Under the pieces are notes generated by a model. It searched no databases and was not told the origin of the DNA. It was given only the letters and a program-made list of their open reading frames with translations. Shown piece by piece: positions 29,958 to 38,921 of a stretch of DNA of 64,000 nucleotides (positions within the stretch are counted from its first letter, which is position 1; every line of letters begins with the position of its first letter). The translations under genes and the position numbers were made by a program. The stretch lies in the NCBI GenBank assembly GCA_905479325.1, contig CAJQLW010000018.1, forward strand, positions 43,493-107,492. Direction: 5' to 3'. This DNA is from an uncultured Flavobacteriales bacterium (GTDB lineage Bacteria; Bacteroidota; Bacteroidia; Flavobacteriales_E; Vicingaceae).

Positions 29958-30770
29958 TCAAATCATTTGAAGTAAGTCGGACATTTCTTGCTGAATCTCT
30001 TTTGCCACCTTTGTGCTAGCTTCTGCAAAATGAAGGTCATTTCCAGCATACAAAATTCCTCTAGAAGAATTAACCAACAAACCACAATCGGCAGTGAGAC
30101 CATATTTGCAAACTTCAGCCAAACTGCCTCCTTGCGCACCAACTCCTGGGACAAGCAAAAAGTGGCTAGGAATAATTTTTCGAATCGATCCAAGTGACTC
30201 TGCTTTTGTTGCTCCAACAACAAACATAAGGTTCTCATCGGTTCCCCACGATGCAGTCGTTTTCAGCACCTTTTCATAAAGTAATTCTCCACTTTTAAGT
30301 TCTGAGAATTGAAAATCGAAAGCACCTTTGTTCGATGTTAAGCCAAGTACAATCCCCCATTTATTTTGATGTAAAAGAAAAGGGGTAACCGAATCTTCTC
30401 CCATATATGGAGCTATGGTAACGGAATCAAAATTGTAGGTATCAAAGAAAGTTTTAGCATACATGTTTGCTGTATTCCCAATGTCACCGCGTTTTGCGTC
30501 AGCGATTGTAAAAATGTCTTTCGGAATGTAGTCTAAGGTGGCTTTTAAAGTCCTCCACCCTTGTTCTCCCATGCTTTCATAAAAAGCTATGTTGGGTTTG
30601 TATGCCACACAGTAATCTTTTGTAGCGTCGATGATTCGTTTATTAAATTCTAAGATTGGATCTTCAAACTTTAATAAATGTTGAGGAATTTTTTCAAGAT
30701 CTGAGTCTAACCCAACACAAAGGAAGGATTGCTTTTTCTTGATTTGTTCGATTAGTTCTTTACGAGTCAT
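29958..30770 (-). CDS. pyrF: Orotidine 5'-phosphate decarboxylase (type 2)
   Basis: Last step of UMP synthesis. The 270-residue enzyme has the longer type-2 layout found in Bacteroidota: [13 protein letters not shown] at the N-terminus, the catalytic [15 protein letters not shown] (Lys and Asp residues), and the phosphate-binding end [13 protein letters not shown]. Its start codon coincides with the end of prfA (1-nt overlap), so the two are coupled in translation. Confidence 0.95.
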   Translation of the reverse strand: MTRKELIEQIKKKQSFLCVGLDSDLEKIPQHLLKFEDPILEFNKRIIDATKDYCVAYKPNIAFYESMGEQGWRTLKATLDYIPKDIFTIADAKRGDIGNTANMYAKTFFDTYNFDSVTIAPYMGEDSVTPFLLHQNKWGIVLGLTSNKGAFDFQFSELKSGELLYEKVLKTTASWGTDENLMFVVGATKAESLGSIRKIIPSHFLLVPGVGAQGGSLAEVCKYGLTADCGLLVNSSRGILYAGNDLHFAEASTKVAKEIQQEMSDLLQMI

Positions 30771-31867
30771 TAGTTCACTGCGTTATCATCTCTTAGACCT
30801 TCTTTCATTTTTTCAGCATTTGCTGCCATTTGCAATCCTTCAATCACCGGTCCAAGATCTCCGTTAATTATTCCTTCCAGGTTATAAAGTGTTAGGTTTA
30901 TTCTATGATCCGTAACCCTCCCTTGCGGATAGTTGTAGGTTCTAATTTTAGCAGACCGGTCACCGGTTGAAACTTGAGATTTACGATCGGCAGCAATTTC
31001 TTTCTCACGCTTTTCTACCTCTGCTTCATAAATTCGGGTTCTTAGAACCTTCATTGCTTTCTCATAGTTTTTCAACTGAGAACGCCCATCTTGACACTCA
31101 ACAACCGTATTCGTAGGAATGTGTGTTAACCGAACTGCTGATTCTGTCTTGTTCACGTGCTGCCCGCCCGCGCCTGATGCTCGGTAGGTGTCTTTTTTAA
31201 TGTCGGCTGGATTAATTTTTACATCCACTTCATCAGCCTCTGGAAGCACGGCTACAGAAGCTGCCGAGGTATGAACTCTTCCCTGTGTTTCTGTCTGCGG
31301 AACTCGTTGAACCCTGTGCACGCCAGATTCATATTTCATAATTCCATAAACGTTATTACCACTAACCTCTAGTCCAATTTCCTTAAAACCTCCTGAGGTG
31401 CCCTCGTTTATAGTTGTTACTTCGTGTTTCCAACCTTTACCCTCAATGTACTTTACATACATTCTGTATAAGTCTCCTGAAAAAATACTTGCCTCATCTC
31501 CTCCTGCTCCAGCTCTTATTTCAATAATCACATTCTTATTATCATCCGGATCTTTCGGAATGAGCATAATTTTTATCTCATCCTCTAAGGTTATTTTTCG
31601 CTTTTGCAGCTCGTCAAATTCTATCTTTGCCATTTCTCGAAACTCCTCATCCTTTTCATTTGATAAGATTTCCCTAGAAGAATCGATGTTCGCCAACACA
31701 TTAGTGTAATCATCAAAAGCGTCAACAATTACCTTCAAATCACTATACTCTTTGTTCAGCTTAACATAACGATCCATGTCAGCAATAATCTCCGGATCAA
31801 CAATTTGCTGCGAAACGTCAATCCATCTATCTTTTATAGACTGTAACTTTTCAATTAAACTACTCAT
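30770..31867 (-). CDS. prfA: Peptide chain release factor 1
   Basis: RF1, terminates translation at UAA and UAG. The 365 residues include the GGQ motif ([20 protein letters not shown]), whose Gln is normally methylated, and the conserved [15 protein letters not shown]. The anticodon-like tripeptide region is intact by position ([20 protein letters not shown]). It lies between purM and pyrF in a tight run. Confidence 0.97.
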   Translation of the reverse strand: MSSLIEKLQSIKDRWIDVSQQIVDPEIIADMDRYVKLNKEYSDLKVIVDAFDDYTNVLANIDSSREILSNEKDEEFREMAKIEFDELQKRKITLEDEIKIMLIPKDPDDNKNVIIEIRAGAGGDEASIFSGDLYRMYVKYIEGKGWKHEVTTINEGTSGGFKEIGLEVSGNNVYGIMKYESGVHRVQRVPQTETQGRVHTSAASVAVLPEADEVDVKINPADIKKDTYRASGAGGQHVNKTESAVRLTHIPTNTVVECQDGRSQLKNYEKAMKVLRTRIYEAEVEKREKEIAADRKSQVSTGDRSAKIRTYNYPQGRVTDHRINLTLYNLEGIINGDLGPVIEGLQMAANAEKMKEGLRDDNAVN

Positions 31868-31870
31868 CTC

Positions 31871-33037
31871 TTAATATTCAAATGTTCCGTAAGGCGACTT
31901 TATCGTCAATTTTTTCGTTTCAGATGCCTCAACTCGTCCAACAATTTTTGCATCTACATTGTACTGCTTTGAAATTGCAATCAAATCTGCCGCAGCATCT
32001 TTAGGTACATACAATTCCATTCTATGCCCCATGTTAAAAACCTTATACATTTCTTTCCACGGTGTTTGAGACTCTTCATGAATCAGTTTAAAAAGAGGTG
32101 GTATATCGAATAAGTCATCTTTAATTACATGAACTTGATCTACAAAATGAAGAACCTTTGTTTGGGCACCACCACTGCAATGAACCATACCATGAATAGA
32201 ATCCCTGTGTGATTTTAGCATCTCTGCTATAATAGGAGCATAGGTTCTAGTTGGAGAGAGTACTAATTTACCTGCATCTATTGGCGAGCCTTCAATTGAG
32301 TCTGTTAATTTTTTACTCCCGGAGTAAACTAAATCTGAAGGAACTGCAGCATCGTAAGATTCTGGAAACTTCTCTGACAAGTACTTGCTAAAAACATCAT
32401 GACGTGCAGAAGTTAGACCATTACTTCCCATACCTCCATTGTACTCTGACTCGTAACAAGCTTGTCCAAAAGAAGCCAAGCCAACAATTACGTCACCGGC
32501 TTTTATGTTATTATTTGATATTACATCAGACTTCTTCATTCTAGCGGTAACCGTAGAGTCAACAATTATCGTTCTTACTAAGTCTCCTACGTCTGCAGTT
32601 TCCCCACCTGTACTGTAAATACCAATGCCATGAGAACGCAGTTCGGTAAGTATTTCCTCCGTGCCGTTGATAATCTCAGAAATAACTCCCCCCGGAATCA
32701 AATTCTTATTCCTACCAATTGTTGAACTCAGCAAAATATTGTCAATTGCACCAACACATAACAAATCATCTATATTCATGGTAATTGCATCCATGGCAAT
32801 TCCTTTCCAAACTGAAATGTCTCCTGTCTCTTTCCAATACATATAGGCTAAGGCCGATTTTGTTCCTGCCCCATCAGCATGCATAACTACGCAGTGATCG
32901 TCGCTTCCAGTTAAATAATCAGGAACTATTTTACAGAATGCTTTTGGGAATAATCCTTTATCAACATTTTTAATAGCGTTGTGCACGTCCTCTTTATCAG
33001 CAGAAACGCCTCTTAAGTTATACCTTCCTTTGTCCAT
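31871..33037 (-). CDS. purM: Phosphoribosylformylglycinamidine cyclo-ligase (AIR synthase)
   Basis: 388-residue member of the PurM/PurL-like ATP-binding fold. The segment HADGAGTKSALAYMYWK followed by GIAMDAITMNIDDLLCVGA corresponds to the PurM motifs DGVGTK and MCVNDL. It is about 40 residues longer than the classical enzyme, as usual in Bacteroidota. It converts FGAM to AIR in purine synthesis and is followed by prfA and pyrF after minimal gaps. The upstream gap is almost entirely the terminator of the previous gene. Confidence 0.88.
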   Translation of the reverse strand: MDKGRYNLRGVSADKEDVHNAIKNVDKGLFPKAFCKIVPDYLTGSDDHCVVMHADGAGTKSALAYMYWKETGDISVWKGIAMDAITMNIDDLLCVGAIDNILLSSTIGRNKNLIPGGVISEIINGTEEILTELRSHGIGIYSTGGETADVGDLVRTIIVDSTVTARMKKSDVISNNNIKAGDVIVGLASFGQACYESEYNGGMGSNGLTSARHDVFSKYLSEKFPESYDAAVPSDLVYSGSKKLTDSIEGSPIDAGKLVLSPTRTYAPIIAEMLKSHRDSIHGMVHCSGGAQTKVLHFVDQVHVIKDDLFDIPPLFKLIHEESQTPWKEMYKVFNMGHRMELYVPKDAAADLIAISKQYNVDAKIVGRVEASETKKLTIKSPYGTFEY

Positions 33038-33045
33038 TTTATGCT

Positions 33046-33085
33046 ATAAAAAAAACATCCAATTTCATAGAGAAAATGGATGTTT
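33046..33085 (-). terminator. Terminator of the PorE-like gene
   Basis: Arms AAACATCCA (33053-33061) and TGGATGTTT (33077-33085). In the minus-strand RNA the stem is followed by eight U (including stem U) and, within a further few bases, by the purM start codon. Confidence 0.75.
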
Positions 33086-33105
33086 CATTTTTATTAATAC
33101 TGTAT

Positions 33106-35202
33106 CTATTGTTCGTCTTCTGCTCCTTCATCTTCTGCCTCAGGAACTGCTTCAGTTTCTGGGTTAGCGTCACCTTCTGGTGCAACTTGCTCTCCTCCCT
33201 CTGCAGGAGCAGCATCACCTTGCCCCTCCGCTTCTCCAGCAGGGTTTGCAGGAACAAAATCGTCTCTCAAAATACTAAATTCTGTTCTACGATTCGCCTG
33301 ATGAGCCGCTTCTCTCTCTTCTTCTGAAGCTAATTTTGCAATTTCATCATCAGAAATTAACAAGTTTGTTTCTCCATAACCTTTTGGCTCCATTCTTTCA
33401 GGATCAATCCCTCTTCTTACCAAATATGCAACAGCCGAATCGGCTCGTTTTTGAGATAATTTCAAGTTGTAGTCATCACCACCTCTACTATCTGTATTTG
33501 CACGAAGCTCAATTACTAACTTCGGGTTATCTACAAGAATCTTATATAAGAATTCCAATGAATCTGCTGCTTGTGGGGTAATGTTTGCTTGGTTAAATGG
33601 GTATACAATCTCAGGAAGCTTAATTGCTTTCTCAGTAATTGGTTGTAACTCGTACAAGTGAGCAAATATTTTCGATTCTTCCACATTCACTGTTGTTTCT
33701 TTACCTTTTGCATTTAAGTAATTAGGCTTAGAAACAGTCAATTGGTATGATGTATTTTTATTGATATAATCAGCATCTCCATTTTTAGCAAATTCAAAAG
33801 TTCCATCGGCTCCTGTTTGAACTTCAGCTGAACTTCCATCTGTTCCAATTAACTTCACGTTTGCTGCTACTAACGGCTGTCCAGTTTCTAAATCTTTCAC
33901 CAAACCTTTTAAAACAAACAGAATTGGAGGTTCACTAAACTGCCAAATATCGTCTTTTCCTCTGCCGCCTTCTCTACTTGAAGAAAAGAAGCCTCTATTT
34001 TTATTTCCAGAAAAAGTAATACCAAAATCATTCGCGCTTGAGTTAATTGGCGCTTTCATGTTCGTTACCTTTCCCCATTGAGCGTCTCCTACATTCTCAG
34101 CTGAGAAAATATCTAATCCACCCATTCCAACATGTCCATTTGATGCAAAATACAGCGTTCCATTTTCTTTAATAAAAGGAAACATTTCATCTCCTGTTGT
34201 ATTAATTTCTGGACCAAGATTAATTGGTGCACTCCACTTGCCTCTTGATTCTTCGCGAATGTACCACAAGTCTTTTCCACCTTGTCCACCATCCATATCA
34301 GAAGCAAAAACTAAGATTTTATCATCGGGAGACAAAGCTGGGTGACCAACTACTGCACTATCTGATGCGATTGCTATCACCTCGGGCGTTGCAAATTTAA
34401 CACCTTGGCGCTTTGCACTTAAAATTTGACAACCCATGTAACCGTTTTTCTCAACTCTACATCTCGTGAAATACATTAAATTTCTCCGAGAATTCACTAC
34501 TACGCCACCTTCACTGTCTTCTGTGTTTATTCCTTCTCCTTCCACTAAAACTGGCACACTCCACTTACCCTTTTTATCTCTTTGGGTGATGTAAAGATCA
34601 GAAAAGTTACCACCTGTTACCTCTGAGGTATTTGAACCTGTGGAACCTTCACGCGTTGACGTAAAAATCATTTCCATGTCCTTTCTGTCAGAAAATGCCG
34701 GATTGTAGTCGTAAAACTCGGAATTAATCAAAATTGCAGGCTCAACAATTAACCCTTCCGGATTATCTGCCCAACTTTGAGCTTGTTCCGCCGCTTCTAT
34801 GCCTTTCTTACCTCTAGGATCAGATGGCACTTCTGCTGCATATTTTTGATAAGCGACCAAAGCTTCATCGTACTTGCCATTCATCATTTTCATATCTGCC
34901 AATCTCATGTTGGCGATAGGATCTGCATATTGTGCGATTACAGACTTATCATACCAAACTTCAGCTTGTAATTGTTGATCACTCAATCTATACGCCTCAG
35001 CAATTTTGAAAATAATTTGTACCTTTACATCTCTAGCAGGCTCTTTCACATAGGCCTTTTTGTAAAGCTCAATTGCTTCGAAATATTTCTCTTCTTGCAT
35101 TAACGCTTTGTCCGCATCATCTAAGTAACTTTTCTGCGCAGTAATCTGCAAACTGAAAAGACAGAAAATAAAAGACAACCCAACAAATTTCAATAACTTC
35201 AT
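33106..35202 (-). CDS. PorE-like TPR / PD40 / carboxypeptidase-regulatory / OmpA-C protein
   Basis: 698 residues. A signal peptide (about 1-22) is followed by TPR helices (25-140), a PD40/WD40-type beta-propeller with repeated NPAFSDRKDMEMIFTST-like blades (about 160-425), a carboxypeptidase-regulatory-like domain (KGLVKDLETGQPLVAANVKL) and a C-terminal OmpA domain (RANTDSRGGDDYNLKLSQKRA) for peptidoglycan binding. This order is that of PorE, the T9SS-associated envelope protein of Porphyromonas. The C-terminal 48 residues are an acidic Pro/Ala/Glu-rich tail. Flavobacteria often have several paralogues, so identity as the true PorE is uncertain. Confidence 0.8.
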   Translation of the reverse strand: MKLLKFVGLSFIFCLFSLQITAQKSYLDDADKALMQEEKYFEAIELYKKAYVKEPARDVKVQIIFKIAEAYRLSDQQLQAEVWYDKSVIAQYADPIANMRLADMKMMNGKYDEALVAYQKYAAEVPSDPRGKKGIEAAEQAQSWADNPEGLIVEPAILINSEFYDYNPAFSDRKDMEMIFTSTREGSTGSNTSEVTGGNFSDLYITQRDKKGKWSVPVLVEGEGINTEDSEGGVVVNSRRNLMYFTRCRVEKNGYMGCQILSAKRQGVKFATPEVIAIASDSAVVGHPALSPDDKILVFASDMDGGQGGKDLWYIREESRGKWSAPINLGPEINTTGDEMFPFIKENGTLYFASNGHVGMGGLDIFSAENVGDAQWGKVTNMKAPINSSANDFGITFSGNKNRGFFSSSREGGRGKDDIWQFSEPPILFVLKGLVKDLETGQPLVAANVKLIGTDGSSAEVQTGADGTFEFAKNGDADYINKNTSYQLTVSKPNYLNAKGKETTVNVEESKIFAHLYELQPITEKAIKLPEIVYPFNQANITPQAADSLEFLYKILVDNPKLVIELRANTDSRGGDDYNLKLSQKRADSAVAYLVRRGIDPERMEPKGYGETNLLISDDEIAKLASEEEREAAHQANRRTEFSILRDDFVPANPAGEAEGQGDAAPAEGGEQVAPEGDANPETEAVPEAEDEGAEDEQ

Positions 35203-35322
35203 TTATGTCTGGTATTTGAATTCAATGGCTGCTAAAATAAACAAAATTTCCTTGCTTTTGCTCCAAACATTTTGGTAAAAAACGCTATTCGCTTAGCAAA
35301 AGGTAGTCTGTCTTGTAAAATT

Positions 35323-37515
35323 CTAGTGATTAAACAACAATTCTCTATACTTTGGCAACGGCCAAATCTCATCATCTACCATTAGTTCCAACTTATCTAC
35401 GCTGTATCGTATGATGTCAAACAATGGCTTTACGATGTCAGAATATTCGTTTGCCTTCTGCTTAGGATCGTCTAGTTTATTAATTCGCTTTCTTTCAACA
35501 ATCATTTTCTCAGTAGTTTCTTGCACCGTTTTCATGTGCTTTGAAATACCTTTAATCATCTCTAATTGAACGCATGCCAATTCTTTAAAATCAGAAGAAC
35601 TTAATATATCTTTCAAGCCTTGCACGTTCTTTATTAATTGATTCTGATACTTTAACGCCGTTGGAAGAATATGATTTTGAGCTAAATCACCAATAACTCT
35701 CGCTTCAATTCGAATTAAATTGGTGTACAACTCATATGCAATTTCTTGACGAGCCAAAGTTTCGCGATTTGTCATTACGTTAAGCTCTTCGTAAAGGGCC
35801 AACGTCTGCTTCGAGCCCATTTCGGCAATTGCTGCAGGAGTAGTTCTTAAATGAGACAATCCTCTTCGCTCAGCTTCTGCAATCCATTCATCTCCGTACC
35901 CATTCCCTTCAAAACGAATATTCTTTGAACTAATGGTATATTTCTTTAAAATTCTAAAGATTGCTTCGTCTTTTTTAACTCCTTTATTAATCAAGGAATC
36001 AACATCCTTCTTAAACTCTTTTAATTGTTTTGCTACAATTGAGTTAATTACAATCATTGCAGAAGAACAGTTAGCAGAAGAACCAATTGCTCGGAATTCA
36101 AACTTGTTTCCTGTAAATGCAAAAGGGGAAGTTCTGTTACGATCGGTATTGTCTAATAAAATCTCAGGGATTTTACCAATGTTCAGTTTTAATTCTGTCT
36201 TCTCTTCAGCTGTTAATGATTTCCCATCCTTTACTTTCGATACCAATTGATCTAGCATCTTTGTTAATTCCTCACCAATAAAAACAGAAATAATTGCCGG
36301 AGGTGCCTCATTTGCACCAAGCCTATGCTCATTCCCAGCTGTTGCCATTGATGCTCTCAACAAACGCTCGTTATCGTGAACCGCCTTAATAGTATTGATT
36401 AAGAAGGTTAAAAATTGAAGGTTTGATTTTGGATTTTTTCCAGGGCTTAACAAGTTAACTCCAGTGTTTGTTGACAATGACCAGTTGTTGTGCTTACCTG
36501 AGCCATTTACGTTTGCGAAAGGCTTTTCGTGTAATAGCACTCTAAAGTTGTGCTTTCTTGCAATTTTCTCCATCATGTCCATCAACAGCTGATTGTGATC
36601 TACTGCTAAGTTTGCCTCTTCAAACACCGGTGCAAACTCGTATTGATTTGGAGCAACTTCATTATGTCTTGTTTTTAATGGAATGCCCAACTTCATACAC
36701 TCGATTTCCAATTCCACCATAAAAGCATGAGCTCTCTCAGGAATACTACCGAAATAATGATCATCAAGCTCTTGACCTTTTGCAGGAATGTGTCCAAAAA
36801 CGGTTCTACCTGTCATCACCAAATCAGGTCGAGCTGTAAAAAGCGCCTTGTCAACCAAGAAGTACTCTTGCTCCCAACCTAGAGTAGCACTTACTTTGTT
36901 CACGTTTTTATCGAAATAACGACAAACCTCAACCGCTGCTTTATCTACGGCACTTAATGCTTTTAATAATGGTGTTTTGTAATCTAATGCTTCACCTGTG
37001 TATGAAATATAAATTGTTGGAATACATAAAGTATTACCAATTATGAAAGCCGGCGAGCTAGGGTCCCAAGCGGTATAACCTCTAGCCTCAAAGGTGTTTC
37101 TAATTCCACCATTTGGTAAACTTGAAGCATCGGGCTCTTGTTGCGCCAATTGCCCTCCATCAAATCGCTCAATTACATTGTTGTCGTTTATTGGCTCAAA
37201 AAACGCATCGTGCTTTTCCGCGGTAGTTCCTGTTAAAGGCTGAAACCAGTGCGTATAGTGTGTTACATTTTTTTCCATCGCCCATGCCTTCATGGCCGAA
37301 GCAACAGAGTTAGTAATCTTACGATCAATGGTTTTCCCATCATCAATTGTTTGCATTACTTGACTGTAAATATCTTTAGACATATACTCAGCCATAACGT
37401 TTTTGTCAAAAACGTTCATTCCATAGTATTCAGAAATCTTTTTTGAAGGAGCTTCTACAATTCTAGGTGTTCTTGACATAGAAGCTTCTAATGCTTTAAA
37501 TCGAATAATTGCCAT
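35323..37515 (-). CDS. glnN: Glutamine synthetase type III
   Basis: Large ATP-dependent glutamine synthetase of the GSIII type, 730 residues from the preferred start; an upstream in-frame Met at 37545 lies between promoter and start and is less likely. GSIII signatures include the N-terminal YYGMNVFDKNVM, the catalytic-domain segments GWEQEYFLVD (Glu residues), RHNEVAPNQYEFAPVFEEANLA, and NNWSLSTNTGVNLL. It assimilates ammonium into glutamine. The promoter and a set of C-rich repeats lie upstream, suggesting nitrogen-dependent control. It stands alone as a transcription unit. Confidence 0.95.
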   Translation of the reverse strand: MAIIRFKALEASMSRTPRIVEAPSKKISEYYGMNVFDKNVMAEYMSKDIYSQVMQTIDDGKTIDRKITNSVASAMKAWAMEKNVTHYTHWFQPLTGTTAEKHDAFFEPINDNNVIERFDGGQLAQQEPDASSLPNGGIRNTFEARGYTAWDPSSPAFIIGNTLCIPTIYISYTGEALDYKTPLLKALSAVDKAAVEVCRYFDKNVNKVSATLGWEQEYFLVDKALFTARPDLVMTGRTVFGHIPAKGQELDDHYFGSIPERAHAFMVELEIECMKLGIPLKTRHNEVAPNQYEFAPVFEEANLAVDHNQLLMDMMEKIARKHNFRVLLHEKPFANVNGSGKHNNWSLSTNTGVNLLSPGKNPKSNLQFLTFLINTIKAVHDNERLLRASMATAGNEHRLGANEAPPAIISVFIGEELTKMLDQLVSKVKDGKSLTAEEKTELKLNIGKIPEILLDNTDRNRTSPFAFTGNKFEFRAIGSSANCSSAMIVINSIVAKQLKEFKKDVDSLINKGVKKDEAIFRILKKYTISSKNIRFEGNGYGDEWIAEAERRGLSHLRTTPAAIAEMGSKQTLALYEELNVMTNRETLARQEIAYELYTNLIRIEARVIGDLAQNHILPTALKYQNQLIKNVQGLKDILSSSDFKELACVQLEMIKGISKHMKTVQETTEKMIVERKRINKLDDPKQKANEYSDIVKPLFDIIRYSVDKLELMVDDEIWPLPKYRELLFNH

Positions 37516-37542
37516 TTTGAGGAGGTGTTTAAGTTTAAGCGG

Positions 37543-37571
37543 CAAAAGTATTAAAGAAAGTCAGCCAACAA
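37543..37571 (-). promoter_or_regulatory. glnN promoter
   Basis: Minus-strand TTG (37569-37571), 18-nt spacer and TACTTTTG (37543-37550), matching the bacteroidetal consensus. The predicted start site is about 20 nt before the glnN start codon. Confidence 0.65.
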
Positions 37572-37596
37572 CAAAAAGCGATGTAAAATTTATCAA

Positions 37597-37656
37597 CACC
37601 CCCTAAAAAAGATACCCCTAGCTGTAAAAAAGTGCTTTATTTTAAAAAATACCCCT
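37597..37656 (-). repeat. Repeated GGGGTA-type elements upstream of glnN
   Basis: On the + strand CACCCCCTAAAAAAGATACCCCTAG is followed 24 nt later by AAAAAATACCCCT, i.e. AAAAAA-(GA)-TACCCCT occurs twice (37605-37619 and 37644-37656), next to a third C-run. The elements lie 25-85 bp upstream of the -33 box and could be regulator sites. Confidence 0.4.
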
Positions 37657-38604
37657 TTATTTTTCGGCCATTATTGAAAAATAAACGTACCCTGCGTAAA
37701 ATAGAATTAAAAAAACTCCCTTTAGGCGACCTATTTTCTTTCCAAACAGCATTAATGGAAGTAACAATATTGAAATCGCTAACAAAAAGTACATATCAAA
37801 TTGATTGATACTTTGAGAAATCTTTAGAGGATGTAAAATTGATGTTATTCCTAAAATGGCGAAAATGTTAAAGATATTCGAGCCAATAAGGTTACCAATA
37901 GAAATATCGGTTTCTTTCCGAACTGCTGCCATTGCTGAAGTAACCAATTCAGGCAAACTTGTACCAAAAGCTACAATAGTAACAGATATCAACTTTTCAC
38001 TGACTCCTTGGCTGCTTGCTATACTAACAACTGAATCGATTAACCATTCTGCACCAAAGTAAAGTGCCAACATTCCTATTGCCAAAAAGAAAACGTCTTT
38101 ATAAACCGGGTTTCCAACATTAATCTCCTCTACCTCGCTTTCTGCAGCTAGCTGAATTCCCTCTCTGCGAGAACGACGAATAAGCCAAAAAGTAAACAAG
38201 GACAGGATAACCATAAAGATTGAACCTTCCCACCAAGATATTTCACCATTCATTGCGAAAAAGTAAAACATAAAAGTGGCTAAAATCATCAGCGGCCAAT
38301 CGATGCGAAGGCTGTCTCGATTCACCACAATAGGGAAGATTAAAACAGTTATTCCAAGAACTAAACCGATGTTCGAAATATTGGAACCAACAACAGCACC
38401 TACACTTACATCAGGATAACCATCAAAAACTGCACTTAAACTAACAAGTAATTCAGGGGCAGAAGTACCAAAAGACACTACAGTCATACCCACTACGAGC
38501 GGAGAAATTTTGGCTTTTAAGGCAATACTTACCGCTCCTTTTACAAGAAACTCACCTCCTAAAACTAAAGCAACTAGGCCTAAAATCAGCCACAAGTATT
38601 CCAT
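37657..38604 (-). CDS. CaCA-family Na+/Ca2+ (cation) exchanger
   Basis: 315-residue inner-membrane antiporter with about ten transmembrane helices in two inverted halves. Each half carries the alpha-repeat signature: TVVSFGTSAPELLVSLSA near residue 40 and TIVAFGTSLPELVTSAMAA near residue 210, followed by GSNISNIGLVLG and GSNIFNIFAILG. This is the K+-dependent/independent Na+/Ca2+ exchanger type also called YrbG. It is followed, 1 nt upstream on the same strand, by tatA. Confidence 0.92.
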   Translation of the reverse strand: MEYLWLILGLVALVLGGEFLVKGAVSIALKAKISPLVVGMTVVSFGTSAPELLVSLSAVFDGYPDVSVGAVVGSNISNIGLVLGITVLIFPIVVNRDSLRIDWPLMILATFMFYFFAMNGEISWWEGSIFMVILSLFTFWLIRRSRREGIQLAAESEVEEINVGNPVYKDVFFLAIGMLALYFGAEWLIDSVVSIASSQGVSEKLISVTIVAFGTSLPELVTSAMAAVRKETDISIGNLIGSNIFNIFAILGITSILHPLKISQSINQFDMYFLLAISILLLPLMLFGKKIGRLKGVFLILFYAGYVYFSIMAEK

Positions 38605-38838
38605 TTAAGATTTCTCTTTTTTATCTGAACGAATGTTTTTTGTCACATCAACTTGGTCAGTTACTTCTTTTGATGTTTTTCGAATTTCCTCTTGGATATC
38701 ACTAGTAGCATTTTTAAATTCTCTGATCCCCTTGCCTAAGCCTTTTGCTATTTCAGGAATTCGTTTGGAACCAAACAACAAGACTATAACGAGTCCTGCA
38801 AAAATCAATTCTTGAGTAGAAATAAATAATAATGTCAT
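38605..38838 (-). CDS. tatA: Sec-independent translocase subunit TatA
   Basis: 77-residue TatA: an N-terminal transmembrane helix (about 10-22), the FGSKRIPEIAKGLGKGIREFK hinge and amphipathic helix, and a charged tail. TatA forms the pore that exports folded proteins with twin-arginine signals. tatC is not in this window. The ATG is preceded by a short gap after the secDF terminator. Confidence 0.93.
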   Translation of the reverse strand: MTLLFISTQELIFAGLVIVLLFGSKRIPEIAKGLGKGIREFKNATSDIQEEIRKTSKEVTDQVDVTKNIRSDKKEKS

Positions 38839-38865
38839 GCTATGTAGATAGGCTGCAAAAGTAAC

Positions 38866-38901
38866 AAAAAAGCCTCGTCTGCATGATGCAAACGAGGCTT
38901 T
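38866..38901 (-). terminator. secDF terminator
   Basis: Arms AAAGCCTCGT (38869-38878) and ACGAGGCTTT (38892-38901), with an inner TGC/GCA stem. A C-A mismatch on the + strand becomes G-U in the minus-strand RNA, where a U run follows. It ends the secDF transcript just before tatA. Confidence 0.8.
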
Positions 38902-38921
38902 GAAATTATTTAAAGGAAAAA

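Noticed and set aside
35255..35302. CTTTTGCT / AGCAAAAG inverted repeat before the glnN stop region
   Set aside because: Only 8-bp arms with a 32-nt loop and no U tract; weak enough to be chance in AT-rich DNA.
37519..37527. AGGAGG-type Shine-Dalgarno sites near glnN, the symporter and rpoB
   Set aside because: The purine-rich sequence is on the + strand; the genes are on the minus strand, where the mRNA carries CCUCCU instead.
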